Below, piece by piece: positions 18,580-29,339 of a DNA stretch of 64,000 nucleotides. The stretch covers positions 17,409 to 81,408 of the forward strand of contig NZ_JMPI01000001.1 in the NCBI RefSeq assembly GCF_000735355.1. The letters are read 5' to 3'. The notes under the pieces are model-generated. The model did no database searches. It was not told where the DNA came from and saw nothing but the letters and a program-made list of their open reading frames with translations. This DNA is from Buttiauxella agrestis ATCC 33320. Lineage in GTDB: Bacteria; Pseudomonadota; Gammaproteobacteria; Enterobacterales; Enterobacteriaceae. Position numbers and translations under genes: made by a program. Position 1 is the first letter of the stretch; each line of letters begins with the position of its first letter.

Positions 18580-18608
18580 ATGTTACGCCACCACAAATAT
18601 GGCGTCAA
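18580..18608 (-). promoter_or_regulatory. corA promoter
   Basis: On the minus strand TTGACG (18603-18608), a 17-base spacer, then TAACAT (18580-18585): a good sigma-70 promoter. It predicts a start near 18573 and a corA leader of about 247 bases. uvrD ends just upstream, so corA has its own promoter. Confidence 0.65.
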
Positions 18609-18695
18609 CACGCAACGGGACACCGCTTGCGAATAAATACCCTCGGTGTTTAAAGGGTAGCAAAAGCGTAAAAAACTATGAGTTATTCCGCTGAC

Positions 18696-20858
18696 TTACA
18701 CGGTTTCAAGATGTGCATAAGCGGCAACTAACCACTTAATTCCTTGTCCTGGGAATGCCACCTGAACCCGGCTATGTTCGCCGCTCCCTTCCAGGTTAAC
18801 GATGGTGCCTTCACCAAATTTTGCATGACGGACACGCTGCCCAAGTTTGTAGCCAGTGTCGTTTTCGGAAATCGGTGTTCCCATACGTTGATGGCTAACC
18901 GGGCGGCTGATACTGGCACGTAGGCGAACTTCTTCCACACAGTTTTCAGGCAACTCGCCAATGAAACGAGAAGGACGGTGGTACACCTCTTTGCCGTATA
19001 GACGACGGGTTTCGGCATAGGTAATCGTGAGTTTTTGCATCGCTCGCGTCACGCCAACGTAAGCCAGGCGGCGTTCTTCCTCCAGGCGTCCGCCTTCATC
19101 CAGCGACATCTGGCTTGGGAACATGCCCTCTTCCATACCGACGATGAATACTTGCGGGAACTCCAGCCCTTTCGCCGAGTGCAGCGTCATCAGTTGCACT
19201 GCGTCTTGCCAGGTATCGGCTTGCCCTTCACCGGCTTCAAGTGCCGCGTGAGACAAGAATGCTTGCAGCGGCATCAGGTCTTCGTCTTCATCCTGATAGC
19301 TGAACTGGCGCGTTGCCGTGACCAGTTCTTCTAAGTTTTCGATACGCGTCTGGCCTTTCTCGCCCTTTTCCTGCTCATACATAATCATTAAGCCCGAGTC
19401 CTTGATAACCCGGTCGGTTTGTACGTGCAGCGGCATATCGATAGTTTCATGTGCCAGTGCGTCGATAAGTTCCATAAATCGTTGCAGCGCAGAGGCCGCA
19501 CGTCCCGCCAGCGCTTTTTCTTGCAGCAGCAAACGGCAGGCTTGCCACAATGTGAGTTGTTTATCGCGGGAGGTCTGACGCACTACGTCTAATGTACGAT
19601 CGCCGATGCCACGCGTTGGCGTGTTAACCACGCGCTCAAACGCCGCATCGTCATTGCGGTTGGCAATCAGGCGCAGATACGAGAGTGCATCTTTGATTTC
19701 CTGACGTTCGAAGAAGCGCATGCCGCCATAAATGCGATATGGCATGCTGACCTGCAACAATGCTTCTTCCAGCACACGCGATTGGGCGTTGCTACGGTAC
19801 AGAATCGCGCACTGCTCGAGCGCTCCGCCTGCTTCCTGCCACGTTTTGATGCGGTTAACCACAAAACGCGCCTCATCTAATTCGTTGAATGCGCAATAAA
19901 GTGAGATAGGCTCGCCGTCGCTGCCATCCGTCCACAGCTCTTTGCCTAAGCGACCCGAGTTGTTCGCAATAAGGGCGTTGGCGGCATTCAAAATGTTGTT
20001 GGTGGAACGGTAGTTTTGCTCAAGGCGAATGGTTTGTGCGCCGGGGAAATCGGTCAGGAAGCGTTGGATGTTCTCAACTTGCGCGCCGCGCCACCCGTAG
20101 ATTGACTGATCATCGTCACCCACGATCATCACTTTGCCAGTATCGCCCGCCAGCATGCGAATCCACGCGTACTGAATGCTGTTGGTATCCTGGAATTCGT
20201 CCACCAGAATGTTGGTAAAGCGTTCGCGGTAGTGGTTAAGAATATGGGGTTTGTTCAGCCACAACTCATGCGCACGCAGCAATAGCTCGGCAAAGTCCAA
20301 CAGGCCTGCGCGGTCACAGGCTTCCTGGTAGGCCTGATACACTTTCTGCCAGGTTTGCTCGACCGGGTTGCCATAGCTTTCAATGTGATGCGGACGTAAA
20401 CCCTCGTCTTTTTTGCCGTTGATAAACCACATGGCCTGGCGTGCCGGCCACTGTTTATCATCGAGATTCATGGCTTTAATCAGGCGTTTTAACAAGCGCA
20501 GCTGATCTTCGCTGTCCAGAATCTGGAAATCCTGCGGCAGGTTAGCGTCCATGTGGTGCGCACGCAGCAAGCGATGTGCAAGGCCATGGAAAGTGCCCAC
20601 CCACATACCGCCCTGGCTGGTTCCCATCAACTGGCCGATACGGTGGCGCATTTCCGCCGCCGCTTTGTTGGTAAACGTCACCGCCATAATAGAATACGGC
20701 GAGCAGTTTTCCACGCTAATCAACCACGCAATGCGGTGCACTAATACGCGCGTCTTACCACTACCCGCCCCTGCCAGCACCAGCATGTTGCTACGCGTGG
20801 CTGCGACGGCTTCGCGCTGTTTGTCATTGAGGCTGTCGAGCAGGTAAGAAACGTCCAT
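18696..20858 (-). CDS. uvrD: DNA helicase II (UvrD)
   Basis: 3'-5' superfamily 1 helicase used in nucleotide excision repair and methyl-directed mismatch repair. From ATG 20858 (MDVSYLLDSLNDKQREAVAA) the protein is 720 residues, as in E. coli. Walker [10 protein letters not shown] lies near 29-37, motif II DEFQDTN near 220, [13 protein letters not shown] near 247, and motif VI VGVTRAMQKL near 600. The C-terminal tail has the GYKLGQRVRHAKFGEG Tudor-like region. A GTG two codons upstream is possible but less likely. A perfect LexA box lies 31 bases upstream of the start. Confidence 0.98.
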   Translation of the reverse strand: MDVSYLLDSLNDKQREAVAATRSNMLVLAGAGSGKTRVLVHRIAWLISVENCSPYSIMAVTFTNKAAAEMRHRIGQLMGTSQGGMWVGTFHGLAHRLLRAHHMDANLPQDFQILDSEDQLRLLKRLIKAMNLDDKQWPARQAMWFINGKKDEGLRPHHIESYGNPVEQTWQKVYQAYQEACDRAGLLDFAELLLRAHELWLNKPHILNHYRERFTNILVDEFQDTNSIQYAWIRMLAGDTGKVMIVGDDDQSIYGWRGAQVENIQRFLTDFPGAQTIRLEQNYRSTNNILNAANALIANNSGRLGKELWTDGSDGEPISLYCAFNELDEARFVVNRIKTWQEAGGALEQCAILYRSNAQSRVLEEALLQVSMPYRIYGGMRFFERQEIKDALSYLRLIANRNDDAAFERVVNTPTRGIGDRTLDVVRQTSRDKQLTLWQACRLLLQEKALAGRAASALQRFMELIDALAHETIDMPLHVQTDRVIKDSGLMIMYEQEKGEKGQTRIENLEELVTATRQFSYQDEDEDLMPLQAFLSHAALEAGEGQADTWQDAVQLMTLHSAKGLEFPQVFIVGMEEGMFPSQMSLDEGGRLEEERRLAYVGVTRAMQKLTITYAETRRLYGKEVYHRPSRFIGELPENCVEEVRLRASISRPVSHQRMGTPISENDTGYKLGQRVRHAKFGEGTIVNLEGSGEHSRVQVAFPGQGIKWLVAAYAHLETV

Positions 20859-20888
20859 TGGCACCGCCGTTGAGGAGATAAAAATATA

Positions 20889-20904
20889 CTGTGGTTTTAT
20901 ACAG
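20889..20904 (-). promoter_or_regulatory. LexA (SOS) box of uvrD
   Basis: CTGT-N8-ACAG with both half-sites perfect (ctgtggttttatacag), between yigB and uvrD. It agrees with the known SOS induction of uvrD. Confidence 0.85.
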
Positions 20905-20915
20905 AATTAATCAGA

Positions 20916-21632
20916 TTATATCAGCGCGGTGAGGGATGCCAACTGCGAAATTTCCAGATGTGGCAATAAACGGCTGTCATTAATCTGCATCAGATCGCCA
21001 TCACGCAGGTTTATCCAGCATGCCTGCATCCCACAGCGAACGGCTCCGGCGACGTCTGTCGTCAGGTCATCACCCACATGCAGAATGTGGCCGAGCGGCA
21101 CATCGAGCTTTTCAGCCGCCAGGTGATACATGTCGTTGAATGGCTTAGAGCGACCGTGAGGGCCGGCGCGCAGTACAAACTTGAAGTACTTATCGAGGCC
21201 GAAAAGGTGCGGCTCGGCGTTACCGTTGGTAATCGCCACCAGCGGCCATTTCTCACCAAGCTTTGCTAATGTGTCGTGCGTTTCTTGCGGCACGTCGATT
21301 TGGCTGCGCCAGTGGGCGAAATTCGCCATACAAGCCAGTGCGCCAGCGGCTGCTTCATCTGCTGACAAACCCGCATCCAGCATCGCTTGTTCAACGGCAC
21401 GGCGACGCCATTCGGTCACATCGTGGTAAATATCCGGTTCTGCGAGGCGCAGCGCATGCCGAATATGCAGAAAATCTTGACGTTGCAGGTGGTTAAGCTT
21501 CGGATGGTAATTTTGCACGAAGCTCATTGATTCACGTTCGGTACGCGTAATCACTTCGCGGTTGTCGTACAGCGTGTCGTCGAGATCAAAAGTGAGCGCG
21601 GCGATAGGCCCAAGTGGGCGGTAAAAGTGCAT
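20916..21632 (-). CDS. yigB: HAD-superfamily FMN phosphatase
   Basis: YigB dephosphorylates FMN (and 5-amino-6-ribitylamino-uracil phosphate) in E. coli riboflavin metabolism. The 238 residues match the E. coli length and carry the HAD motifs FDLDDTLYD (nucleophile Asp16), AITNGNA near 136, a Lys in GRSKPF near 162 and [10 protein letters not shown] near 182. Its start codon overlaps the xerC stop by one base (TAATG), so it is translated with xerC in the dapF-yigA-xerC-yigB(-uvrD) operon. Confidence 0.95.
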   Translation of the reverse strand: MHFYRPLGPIAALTFDLDDTLYDNREVITRTERESMSFVQNYHPKLNHLQRQDFLHIRHALRLAEPDIYHDVTEWRRRAVEQAMLDAGLSADEAAAGALACMANFAHWRSQIDVPQETHDTLAKLGEKWPLVAITNGNAEPHLFGLDKYFKFVLRAGPHGRSKPFNDMYHLAAEKLDVPLGHILHVGDDLTTDVAGAVRCGMQACWINLRDGDLMQINDSRLLPHLEISQLASLTALI

Positions 21633-22537
21633 TACGATTTCCCTCGTTTAGCGCGTGGATGGGCTGCATCATACACCGAGGCTAAGTGTTGGAAGTCGAG
21701 ATGGGTATAGATTTGCGTAGTAGAAAGGTTGGCGTGGCCTAATAATTCCTGCACGCCGCGCAGATCCCCGCTCGATTCCAGCATATGCGTGGCAAATGAA
21801 TGGCGCAGTTTATGTGGATGCACATGGCTGTTTAGCCCCTGTTTTATCCCCCACTCGCTAAAGCGTTTTTGAACGTTGCGTGCCGAGATGCGTTTCCCCA
21901 GTTTTGAGAGAAATAACGCATCGTCGTCCGGGCCAAAAAGCTCACGCAGATCCAGCCAGTGCTCAATCCAGGTGACCGCAGATTTCCCCACCGGCACCCG
22001 ACGCTCTTTGCTGCCTTTCCCCATCACCCACACTTCACCCGTCGCCAGATCGATGTGGCGACAGTCCATATTCACCAGTTCGGAGAGACGCAACCCCGCG
22101 CCGTACATCACTTCAAGCATCGCACGGTCGCGTACCGCGAGCGGATCGTTAATGTCGATATCCAGCAGGCGGCTCACGTCATCGACGTCGATATTTTTTG
22201 GTAGGTGGCGACCCGCTTTCGGCGTGGAAATCCCTTTTGCGGGATTGGCTTTGAGTTGACCCTGGCTAACACACCAGTCGAAAAAGCTGCGTAATGCAGA
22301 AAGGCGTAACGCCAGGCTTGATGGCCCAAGCCCCGCTTTGCGGCTGCGAACCGTGATTGAACGAACCGCGGCAGCATCGCACTGTTGCCAGGTACTTAGT
22401 TTCATCTCGCTTGCCAGGCCGATTATCGCGGTAAGCTGGCGGCCATAATTGAGCAGAGTAAGCGGGCTTAACTGGCGCTCCACTTTCAGGTAACGCAGAA
22501 AACCCTCAACAGCGGTTTGCAGCTGGGAGTCGGTCAT
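21632..22537 (-). CDS. xerC: Tyrosine recombinase XerC
   Basis: With XerD resolves chromosome dimers at dif and plasmid multimers at cer-type sites. From ATG 22537 it has 301 residues. The N-terminal SAM-like DNA-binding domain (about 1-95) is followed by the catalytic domain with the conserved set: Arg in GAGLRLSEL, Lys in [30 protein letters not shown] with the nucleophile Tyr. The start overlaps the yigA stop (ATGA), in keeping with translational coupling. An upstream in-frame start at 22552 is unlikely given that coupling. Confidence 0.97.
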   Translation of the reverse strand: MTDSQLQTAVEGFLRYLKVERQLSPLTLLNYGRQLTAIIGLASEMKLSTWQQCDAAAVRSITVRSRKAGLGPSSLALRLSALRSFFDWCVSQGQLKANPAKGISTPKAGRHLPKNIDVDDVSRLLDIDINDPLAVRDRAMLEVMYGAGLRLSELVNMDCRHIDLATGEVWVMGKGSKERRVPVGKSAVTWIEHWLDLRELFGPDDDALFLSKLGKRISARNVQKRFSEWGIKQGLNSHVHPHKLRHSFATHMLESSGDLRGVQELLGHANLSTTQIYTHLDFQHLASVYDAAHPRAKRGKS

Positions 22538-23238
22538 ACTCGCTCGACCCAACGCTCCAGCAAATCTGGCAACATTAGCGCCAGTTCATGCAGTAATTGT
22601 GTACCTTGCCCTTCCTGGTAATGCTGGGGATCACGGCTACTGAATACCAGTACGCCTAAATCCGCATCGCTGCCCATCAGAGAAAGCGCCACCGAGCCAA
22701 TCGCTTTCGCCTGAGGCAAAACGACCAGTAATTCAGGGCCATTTAATGACCCAAGATAATGCTGCCTGTCGCCCAGACGTTGAATACGCAGCGGCTCAAA
22801 AGCCTGGCGATTCAATGCCAGATGGGTGAAATCAGAAGGAGCACCAATCCGCCAACGGTCTGCAAAAAGACGCACATTCGCGCCCGCCAGACCCATTTCG
22901 CGCGCCCAACGATGCAAGCGGTTCAGCATGTCCTGCAAGCTGGTGGCAGAAGCCAGACGGCCTTGCAGCTTCAGTAAGCGGTAGAACAAACCTTCATTGG
23001 CACTCGCCTGCTCCATCAGCAAGGTCATGTTTTCTTCAAGAAAATTGATGTGGTTACGGCTACGCGCCATATGCCATTCAACCAACGAAACCGTGCCGCG
23101 TACCGGATGCGGCACTTGCATCTGTTCTACATGCTGGGCGTTACGAATAAAGAAATCGGGATGACGCAGCAGATATTCCGCCACCATGCGGTCATCCAGT
23201 TCCAGTACGGCTTCTTGCTGTTCCTCGGCATTCTTCAT
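22534..23238 (-). CDS. yigA: DUF484 family protein YigA
   Basis: Conserved protein of unknown role, 234 residues (235 in E. coli). It has a short N-terminal helical region ([15 protein letters not shown]), a coiled-coil-like stretch near 55-100 and a GAF-like fold region (about 100-230) as expected for DUF484. It overlaps dapF upstream and xerC downstream by ATGA junctions. Placement in the same operon as xerC is conserved but its meaning is unknown. Confidence 0.92.
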   Translation of the reverse strand: MKNAEEQQEAVLELDDRMVAEYLLRHPDFFIRNAQHVEQMQVPHPVRGTVSLVEWHMARSRNHINFLEENMTLLMEQASANEGLFYRLLKLQGRLASATSLQDMLNRLHRWAREMGLAGANVRLFADRWRIGAPSDFTHLALNRQAFEPLRIQRLGDRQHYLGSLNGPELLVVLPQAKAIGSVALSLMGSDADLGVLVFSSRDPQHYQEGQGTQLLHELALMLPDLLERWVERV

Positions 23239-24059
23239 AGATGTATAAATCCATCATAGACGTGGGCCGCCGGGCCGGTCATAAACAACGGGGTTCCCGG
23301 CCCTTTCCAGGCGATATCAAGACGGCCACCAGGCAGCTCCACGCGAACCTGTTCCGCAAGTATTCCTTGCAAAATGCCCACGGCGACTGCGCCGCAAGCG
23401 CCACTGCCACAAGCTTGTGTTTCTCCGGCACCACGTTCATAAACACGCAGGCGGATATGTTCTCTGGTCACGACTTGCATAAAGCCGATGTTCGCCCGCT
23501 CAGGAAAGCGTTCGTGGTTTTCCATCACCGGCCCCAGAGTCTCTACGGCGGCGGTCGTCACTTCGTCAACCTGAATAACGCAGTGCGGATTACCCATCGA
23601 CACGACGCCGCACATAATGGTCTGTTCGGCGGCACGCATAATATAGGTCTTTTCCGCTTTGTTGGCGCGGAACGGCACGGCGGATGGCTCGAAATTCGGC
23701 TCGCCCATATTCACACGCACCAGTTCATCTTCCGTCACGCTCAGAACCATGCGGCCATTGGCGGTGCTGACACGAATATCGCGTTTGTTGGTCAGCCCTT
23801 TCAGGCGCACAAAACGAGCGAAACAGCGTGCGCCGTTGCCACATTGTGAGACTTCGCTGCCGTCGGCATTGAAAATGCGGTAATGGAAATCGAGGTCGGG
23901 ATCGTATGGCGGTTCAACCACCAGCAGCTGATCGAAACCCACACCTAAATGCCGGTCTGCCAGGCGACGAATCAACTCAGGGGAGAAATAGACGTTTTGA
24001 GTCACCGCGTCGACGACCATAAAGTCATTGCCAAGGCCATGCATCTTTGAGAACTGCAT
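23235..24059 (-). CDS. dapF: Diaminopimelate epimerase
   Basis: Converts LL- to meso-diaminopimelate for lysine and peptidoglycan synthesis, by a two-cysteine mechanism without cofactor. From ATG 24059 ([17 protein letters not shown]) it is 274 residues as in E. coli. Both catalytic cysteine motifs are present: QCGNGARC (Cys73) and [12 protein letters not shown] (Cys217). An in-frame start four codons upstream is less likely. lptM lies just upstream on the same strand, yigA overlaps downstream. Confidence 0.97.
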   Translation of the reverse strand: MQFSKMHGLGNDFMVVDAVTQNVYFSPELIRRLADRHLGVGFDQLLVVEPPYDPDLDFHYRIFNADGSEVSQCGNGARCFARFVRLKGLTNKRDIRVSTANGRMVLSVTEDELVRVNMGEPNFEPSAVPFRANKAEKTYIMRAAEQTIMCGVVSMGNPHCVIQVDEVTTAAVETLGPVMENHERFPERANIGFMQVVTREHIRLRVYERGAGETQACGSGACGAVAVGILQGILAEQVRVELPGGRLDIAWKGPGTPLFMTGPAAHVYDGFIHL

Positions 24060-24097
24060 CTTCTGCTCCATATACGCGGCTACTTTTTAAATGTTTT

Positions 24098-24304
24098 CTA
24101 GTAGATAACCTGAGTCGGTGCGTTATCAGTCCCACGGTCGTTACGTTCCGGCGCGGTAGATTGTGTTTGTTTATCCGGTGTTACCTGGCTCGTAGGCTTG
24201 GTTTTGCCATCAGCGGGCGGAAAATACAGAGGCCCTTTAAGACCGCAGCCAGAAAGACTGGAAAGTGCCAGCAAGAGTGCCAGTGGGCAGAAAATTTTCT
24301 TCAT
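24098..24304 (-). CDS. lptM: LPS translocon maturation lipoprotein LptM
   Basis: Small lipoprotein (formerly YifL) that assists oxidative maturation of LptD at the BAM complex. The 68-residue precursor has a lipoprotein signal peptide with lipobox LSGC (Cys20), giving a mature peptide of about 49 residues beginning CGLKGPLYFPPAD, the conserved part of the family, then a Pro/Thr/Gln-rich tail. It precedes dapF in the operon and is divergent from cyaY. Confidence 0.93.
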   Translation of the reverse strand: MKKIFCPLALLLALSSLSGCGLKGPLYFPPADGKTKPTSQVTPDKQTQSTAPERNDRGTDNAPTQVIY

Positions 24305-24432
24305 TATTGAGATGCCTGTAATCCAATATTCTGTCTTCTATCATCGCAGGTGATCCCTGAAAAGCAATACTCTTTTCTATTGGCGGGCGTTGCTTTTATA
24401 CTGCCGTAAAGACGAACAACTGAGAAAAACAT

Positions 24433-24753
24433 ATGAACGACAGTGAATTTCATCGCCTGGCCGACGGCCTGTGGTCAACAATCGAAGAACGCCTGGATGA
24501 CTGGGATGGTGACAGTGATATCGACTGCGAAATCAATGGTGGCGTGTTGACGCTAAGTTTTGAGAATCGCAGCAAGATTATTATCAACCGCCAGGAGCCT
24601 TTACATCAGGTGTGGCTTGCCACCAAAAGTGGGGGTTACCATTTTAATCTGAAAGACGATAAGTGGATTTGCGACCGCAGCGGCGCAGAGTTTTGGCAGT
24701 TGCTGGAAGAAGCCTGCACACAGCAAGCTGGAGAGCCAGTTAGCTTTAACTAG
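24433..24753 (+). CDS. cyaY: Frataxin homologue CyaY
   Basis: Iron-binding regulator of Fe-S cluster assembly, acting with IscS. The 106-residue protein has the acidic first helix ([20 protein letters not shown]) and the sheet core with the conserved Trp ([13 protein letters not shown]), as in E. coli CyaY. It is transcribed alone and converges on cyaA, overlapping the cyaA end by four bases. Confidence 0.96.
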   Translation: MNDSEFHRLADGLWSTIEERLDDWDGDSDIDCEINGGVLTLSFENRSKIIINRQEPLHQVWLATKSGGYHFNLKDDKWICDRSGAEFWQLLEEACTQQAGEPVSFN

Positions 24754-27305
24754 CTATTGCTGTACTGCTGAAGCAGCGGGGTTGAGCTATCGTCATGATT
24801 AGCCGGCGTCGCTGCTGTAATGGCCTGGGTGCGGAATGGAATCACCTGTGAGCGCCCATCTACTTTCACAATTTGATAGAACTGTGGCAAGTTGAAATTG
24901 ATAAAGCTTGAGCCATAGGTAAAGCGGTCGTGTGAAGACGAGTAGAAGCGGCTGACGTCGCGCACTAAATCTTCTTTGCTTCCTTCACAGTGGTGATAAA
25001 CCTCTGCCCGGTTAGTCTCATCCAGAATATAGATATTAAATCCCTGGTCCTCATTCGATTCTTCAAAGAAGAACTGAATGATCCCTTCACTGGCAAAACC
25101 ATCTACCACCGGCGGCAACTGAACCTGCTGGTTAGTTTCAACCTGCACCGACAAGCCATGCAGTTTGTTATGGGAAATCGCGCCGTAGAACTCGACCGCA
25201 TTCTCCAGTTTTTGCACCGATACGCTCAGGCGTTCAAAGAACAGCCCCCACGTTTGGCCAGAAATACGCAGCGCTTTAAAGCGGCCCGGCTCCTGACGTG
25301 TGCTCGATAAACGGAAGTCGATACATTCAGAAACCAATTGCTGAACGCGGGTGCGGATAAGCCCACGCAGATGCTGGCTATAGCAGAACACTTCAACGCT
25401 ATCCGGTGGCGCGGCATCCTGGTGCATTTTGCCCAGAATGGTTTTCAGCGCCTCAATCATCGACTGTTCGCCGTTGAAGTGCAGGGTACGCACTTCATTC
25501 CAGGAGTTGCGGTAAAGCAGGTCAACGCTTCCCACCAGGCACTGTTGTTGCTGCCCGAAACTGAACACATCCAGCTTACGGAAATCGAAATGAACCACCT
25601 GATTGCGGAATGCCGCCGTCGGGTCGTATTCGAGGTTAACGATAATCGCCAGATGGCGAATTTCGCACGGGCTATACAACGCTTTGGCGGTTGGCGCAGG
25701 CAAACGCAGCGGGAAGTGGTGCGAAACGTCAGCCACCATTTCCTGCAATTTTGGCAAATCACAAATGCCGTTGCCCTTAATAAACAGGCGGGTGCGCGAG
25801 GTCAGCAGGCCGTTGAAGTAGGCCCATGCCACCAGCTTATTAAGATAACGGTTATATTCCAGCGGTTGATGGCTGATGATCGAATCCATGTTTGGCGCAC
25901 GGTTGTAGAGATACCAACCTGAACGGTTAGCACGACCCGGCGGAACATGGATAAAGGTCAGGTTCGGTTCTGACAAATCAGGAGAAATCTGCGGGTTAAC
26001 CAGCGTGACTTTACCCGGTAGCGCTTCAAACGCTGCGTACAGTTTACGGGTCAATACACCGATATCTTGCGGGCTTGCACTGACGCTGAGGTTGTTACGA
26101 CGAGCGAAACGAATCAGGTTGCGATAGCTTTGCATCATCGCATCCAGAAGTTCGTTGTGCGCATCGCGAACCTGGTCGATTTTCCAGTTAGCGCGGTTAT
26201 CGAGCATCGCCAGACGCGGTTCGTCCCAGCCCCAGTCTTTGACCAGTTGGCTTAAAACTTCACGACGCCAGCCTACACAGGCACGCTCGCGAGACAGTTT
26301 TTCGCACACTTTCAGATAGAAACAACGACGCACTAAATCCAGGCGCGCAGTGTCTTCGATTTGCGTGAGGTAATGGGTCACACGCTCCAGCATCATGCAG
26401 TACGGATCAAGCCCAAAGGAGACTATCTCGCCATCATGCAAGCGCTGCTTAATGTCTTTTGCCAGTAAACGAGTATTCGGGTATTCCCAGGAATAGGCTT
26501 CCAGCAGCAGCGTTTTCAGCACCGCTTTATAAGGTGAATCGATACTTTTATAGAGCTGCCACAGGCTGGCTCCAAAGTACTCTTCCGCCGACAGCGTGCT
26601 TAAACCACCGAGATCCAGCCATTCGTTTGGCGTGAGCACGCCCTGCGAGTAGAGGCTCATCACGTAATCATCGTAATGATCCTCTTCGTCGCCAGGCACC
26701 ATACTCCACAGAATACGTTTACCCGCCAGGCGTACTGCGGTGCGGTAGAATTCATCGAGCAACAAGATGTGTTGGGTAGAACCACAGTCTTCGCCGCCCA
26801 GACTGCCGCTTTCGTTGTGGCGGAAGCGGTTTTCATCAATCAGGAAGAAGCTGACCTCAACACCTAGCGAAGCGGCCCAGCTTTCCAGCACGCTACATTT
26901 ACGTTGCAGCAACTGGCGCTCGTCGTTATCGAGCCATGACTGGTGACAAACCCAAATATCCAGATCGGATGAACAGCTCTGCCCAACGGACGAGGTACTG
27001 CCCATTGAATAAAGGCCAGTGATAGGCAATTCACCCGATTCTGTTGTCTGCGGCGGCATGCCGCGCATCAATTCGAGTTCGTTGAGGTAGTGACGTTGGG
27101 TTTCATCAGGCGTGTAGATGCATATGCCATGTGGAACGTTACCCTCAAGGTAACCTGGCATCAGCGGGTGATGATAATGTAACAATGTTGGCAGAAGACT
27201 GTAGACCTGTTGGAAAGCAGGCCCCATGGCAGCAAGTGCGCGATCTACACGCAGTTGGTTAATGGCATCCAGTCTCTGTTTAAGAGTCTCAATATAGAGG
27301 TACAA
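24750..27305 (-). CDS. cyaA: Class I adenylate cyclase
   Basis: Makes cAMP from ATP, activated through phosphorylated EIIA-Glc. It has 851 residues (848 in E. coli). The catalytic half (1-540) contains the nucleotidyltransferase signature [19 protein letters not shown] near 103-121; the regulatory half follows. The start is TTG at 27305 ([10 protein letters not shown]), the same UUG start as in E. coli, where it keeps translation low. Upstream is a CRP site, in line with autorepression. hemC is divergent. The C-terminal tail is slightly longer than in E. coli. Confidence 0.97.
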   Translation of the reverse strand: MYLYIETLKQRLDAINQLRVDRALAAMGPAFQQVYSLLPTLLHYHHPLMPGYLEGNVPHGICIYTPDETQRHYLNELELMRGMPPQTTESGELPITGLYSMGSTSSVGQSCSSDLDIWVCHQSWLDNDERQLLQRKCSVLESWAASLGVEVSFFLIDENRFRHNESGSLGGEDCGSTQHILLLDEFYRTAVRLAGKRILWSMVPGDEEDHYDDYVMSLYSQGVLTPNEWLDLGGLSTLSAEEYFGASLWQLYKSIDSPYKAVLKTLLLEAYSWEYPNTRLLAKDIKQRLHDGEIVSFGLDPYCMMLERVTHYLTQIEDTARLDLVRRCFYLKVCEKLSRERACVGWRREVLSQLVKDWGWDEPRLAMLDNRANWKIDQVRDAHNELLDAMMQSYRNLIRFARRNNLSVSASPQDIGVLTRKLYAAFEALPGKVTLVNPQISPDLSEPNLTFIHVPPGRANRSGWYLYNRAPNMDSIISHQPLEYNRYLNKLVAWAYFNGLLTSRTRLFIKGNGICDLPKLQEMVADVSHHFPLRLPAPTAKALYSPCEIRHLAIIVNLEYDPTAAFRNQVVHFDFRKLDVFSFGQQQQCLVGSVDLLYRNSWNEVRTLHFNGEQSMIEALKTILGKMHQDAAPPDSVEVFCYSQHLRGLIRTRVQQLVSECIDFRLSSTRQEPGRFKALRISGQTWGLFFERLSVSVQKLENAVEFYGAISHNKLHGLSVQVETNQQVQLPPVVDGFASEGIIQFFFEESNEDQGFNIYILDETNRAEVYHHCEGSKEDLVRDVSRFYSSSHDRFTYGSSFINFNLPQFYQIVKVDGRSQVIPFRTQAITAATPANHDDSSTPLLQQYSNS

Positions 27306-27364
27306 GACATATCGCCTGATGGTTTCAGTATTACGAAAAAACCCGTTTCCCGGTTATTGCCTCT

Positions 27365-27370
27365 ATTATA
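27365..27370 (-). promoter_or_regulatory. cyaA promoter -10 box
   Basis: A perfect TATAAT on the minus strand about 60 bases upstream of the TTG start of cyaA and just downstream of the CRP site. The -35 region is poor. Confidence 0.45.
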
Positions 27371-27394
27371 AACGACAAGGCAAAGAATTGCTGG

Positions 27395-27416
27395 AAACGT
27401 GATCAATTTAACACCT
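27395..27416 (-). promoter_or_regulatory. CRP site in the cyaA promoter
   Basis: On the minus strand, aggtgttaaattgatcacgt with flanks: the TCACG half is good and the GTGTT half weaker. As I recall it, the same word occurs in the E. coli cyaA promoter, where CRP-cAMP represses. It also lies between cyaA and hemC. Confidence 0.6.
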
Positions 27417-27586
27417 TGCTGGTTGACCGTAAAGAAAGATGCGCTACTCGCCAAGTTCCTTACCGTCTACCCGCTTTATCTTCCATAATACGAAATATGT
27501 CCCTCTTTTCCGCAAACCCGTTGAAACTGACAGCCTTCCTTGAAGAGTGGTAGGATGGTCAGGGACGATAATTACGGTAACAAGCA

Positions 27587-28528
27587 ATGTTAGACAATGT
27601 ATTAAGAATTGCCACTCGCCAAAGCCCATTAGCACTTTGGCAAGCACAATATGTCAAACAACGCCTCGAAGCGTGCCATCCCCAGCTCACGGTTGAACTG
27701 GTGCCTATGGTTACGCGTGGCGATATCATTCTTGATACACCGCTGGCAAAAGTAGGCGGTAAGGGATTGTTTGTCAAAGAGTTGGAACTCGCACTGCTTG
27801 AAGGCCGGGCAGATATTGCCGTGCATTCAATGAAAGATGTGCCGGTCGAATTTCCTGAAGGCTTAGGTTTAGTGACCATTTGCGAACGCGACGATCCTCG
27901 CGACGCCTTTGTCTCGAATAATTTCGCCAGTCTGGATGATTTACCCGCAGGCAGCATCGTGGGTACTTCAAGCCTACGCCGCCAGTGTCAGATTGCCGAA
28001 CGCCGCCCGGATCTGGTGATTCGTTCATTGCGCGGCAACGTTGGCACCCGTCTGGGTAAGCTCGACAACGGTGATTATGACGCGATTATTCTGGCAGTAG
28101 CCGGGCTGAACCGTCTTGGTCTGCAATCACGTATCCGTTACGCATTACCAGCGGAAGTGTCTCTGCCCGCTGTAGGCCAGGGCGCGGTGGGGATTGAATG
28201 CCGTCTTGATGATGAGCACGCTCAAGCACTGCTCGCTTCACTTAACCATGAAGAGACTGCAACTCGCGTCCGTGCTGAACGCGCCATGAATATGCGCCTT
28301 GAAGGTGGGTGCCAGGTGCCGATTGGCAGTTATGCAGAATTGAAAGACGGTGAGCTATGGCTGCGGGCATTAGTGGGCGCACCTGACGGCTCGATTCTGG
28401 TACGTGGTGAACGCCGCGGTAAGCCAGAAGACGCCGAAGTCATGGGCGTTTCGCTGGCAGAAGAGCTTCTCGATAAAGGCGCGCGCGAAATTCTTGCCGC
28501 CGTTTATGACGGAGATGCTCCGGCATGA
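27587..28528 (+). CDS. hemC: Porphobilinogen deaminase (hydroxymethylbilane synthase)
   Basis: Joins four porphobilinogen units into hydroxymethylbilane in haem synthesis. The 313 residues match the E. coli length. Catalytic Asp is in KDVPVEFP (near 84), with the [14 protein letters not shown] phosphate-binding segment near 149-162 and the dipyrromethane-carrying Cys in EGGCQVPIG (about 242). It is the first gene of hemCDXY, overlaps hemD by four bases and is divergent from cyaA. Confidence 0.98.
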   Translation: MLDNVLRIATRQSPLALWQAQYVKQRLEACHPQLTVELVPMVTRGDIILDTPLAKVGGKGLFVKELELALLEGRADIAVHSMKDVPVEFPEGLGLVTICERDDPRDAFVSNNFASLDDLPAGSIVGTSSLRRQCQIAERRPDLVIRSLRGNVGTRLGKLDNGDYDAIILAVAGLNRLGLQSRIRYALPAEVSLPAVGQGAVGIECRLDDEHAQALLASLNHEETATRVRAERAMNMRLEGGCQVPIGSYAELKDGELWLRALVGAPDGSILVRGERRGKPEDAEVMGVSLAEELLDKGAREILAAVYDGDAPA

Positions 28529-29265
28529 CGATACTGGTCACCCGCCCTTCCCCCGCAGGGGATGAATTAGTGAGCAGACTGCGCGCACTGGGGCAGGTGG
28601 CGTATAGCTTCCCTCTCATCGAGTTTTCCCCGGGGCGGCAGTTGGATAAATTGCCGTCCATGTTGGCGAGCCTTTCCGAAGGTGACCTGGTATTCCTTTT
28701 ATCGCAGCACGTTATACATTTTGCTCATCCGCAATTAAAGCAGAACGCTATGTCATGGCCTGCAAGTCTTGCCTGGTTTGCTATTGGACGTACAACTGCG
28801 TTAGCTTTTCACACTGTTAGCCATTTACCGGTTCGTTATCCGCAAGACAGAGAAACGACGGAAGTGTTGCTACAATTACCTGAATTACAAAATGTTGCCG
28901 GGAAACGGGCGCTCATTTTGCGTGGGAATGGTGGTCGTGAACTGTTGGGCGAAACGCTGGCAGAACGCGGCGCAGAGGTCATTTTCTGCGAATGCTACCA
29001 AAGAAATGCCAGGATTTATGATGGAACGGAAGAAGCCTTTCGCTGGCGCGAACGTGGGGTTTCAACGCTGGTCGTAACGAGCGGTGAAATGCTACAACAA
29101 CTTTATGCACTCATTCCCGAATGGTATCGAACAAATTGGTTACTCCACTGCCGGCTTATCGTCGTCAGTGAGCGTCTGGCAGGCCTTGCCCAGGAATTGG
29201 GCTGGCAAGATATTCGGGTCGCCGATAACGCTGACAATGATGCGCTGCTTCGCGCATTACAATAA
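28525..29265 (+). CDS. hemD: Uroporphyrinogen-III synthase
   Basis: Closes and inverts ring D of hydroxymethylbilane to give uroporphyrinogen III. The 246-residue protein has the expected low sequence conservation but keeps [19 protein letters not shown] at the start, [17 protein letters not shown] near 132-148 and [11 protein letters not shown] near 180. It overlaps hemC by ATGA and is followed by hemX after 74 bases. Confidence 0.95.
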   Translation: MTILVTRPSPAGDELVSRLRALGQVAYSFPLIEFSPGRQLDKLPSMLASLSEGDLVFLLSQHVIHFAHPQLKQNAMSWPASLAWFAIGRTTALAFHTVSHLPVRYPQDRETTEVLLQLPELQNVAGKRALILRGNGGRELLGETLAERGAEVIFCECYQRNARIYDGTEEAFRWRERGVSTLVVTSGEMLQQLYALIPEWYRTNWLLHCRLIVVSERLAGLAQELGWQDIRVADNADNDALLRALQ

Positions 29266-29339
29266 ACCTTGACCCAAAATAATTCGAGTTCCAGGAAGGC
29301 GGCTTGAAGCATGAAGGGTAAATAATATGGGATGCCACA

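Noticed and set aside
23241..23849. 202-codon plus-strand frame opposite dapF
   Set aside because: Complete shadow of dapF, which has catalytic motifs and E. coli-like sequence; no ribosome site or family resemblance.
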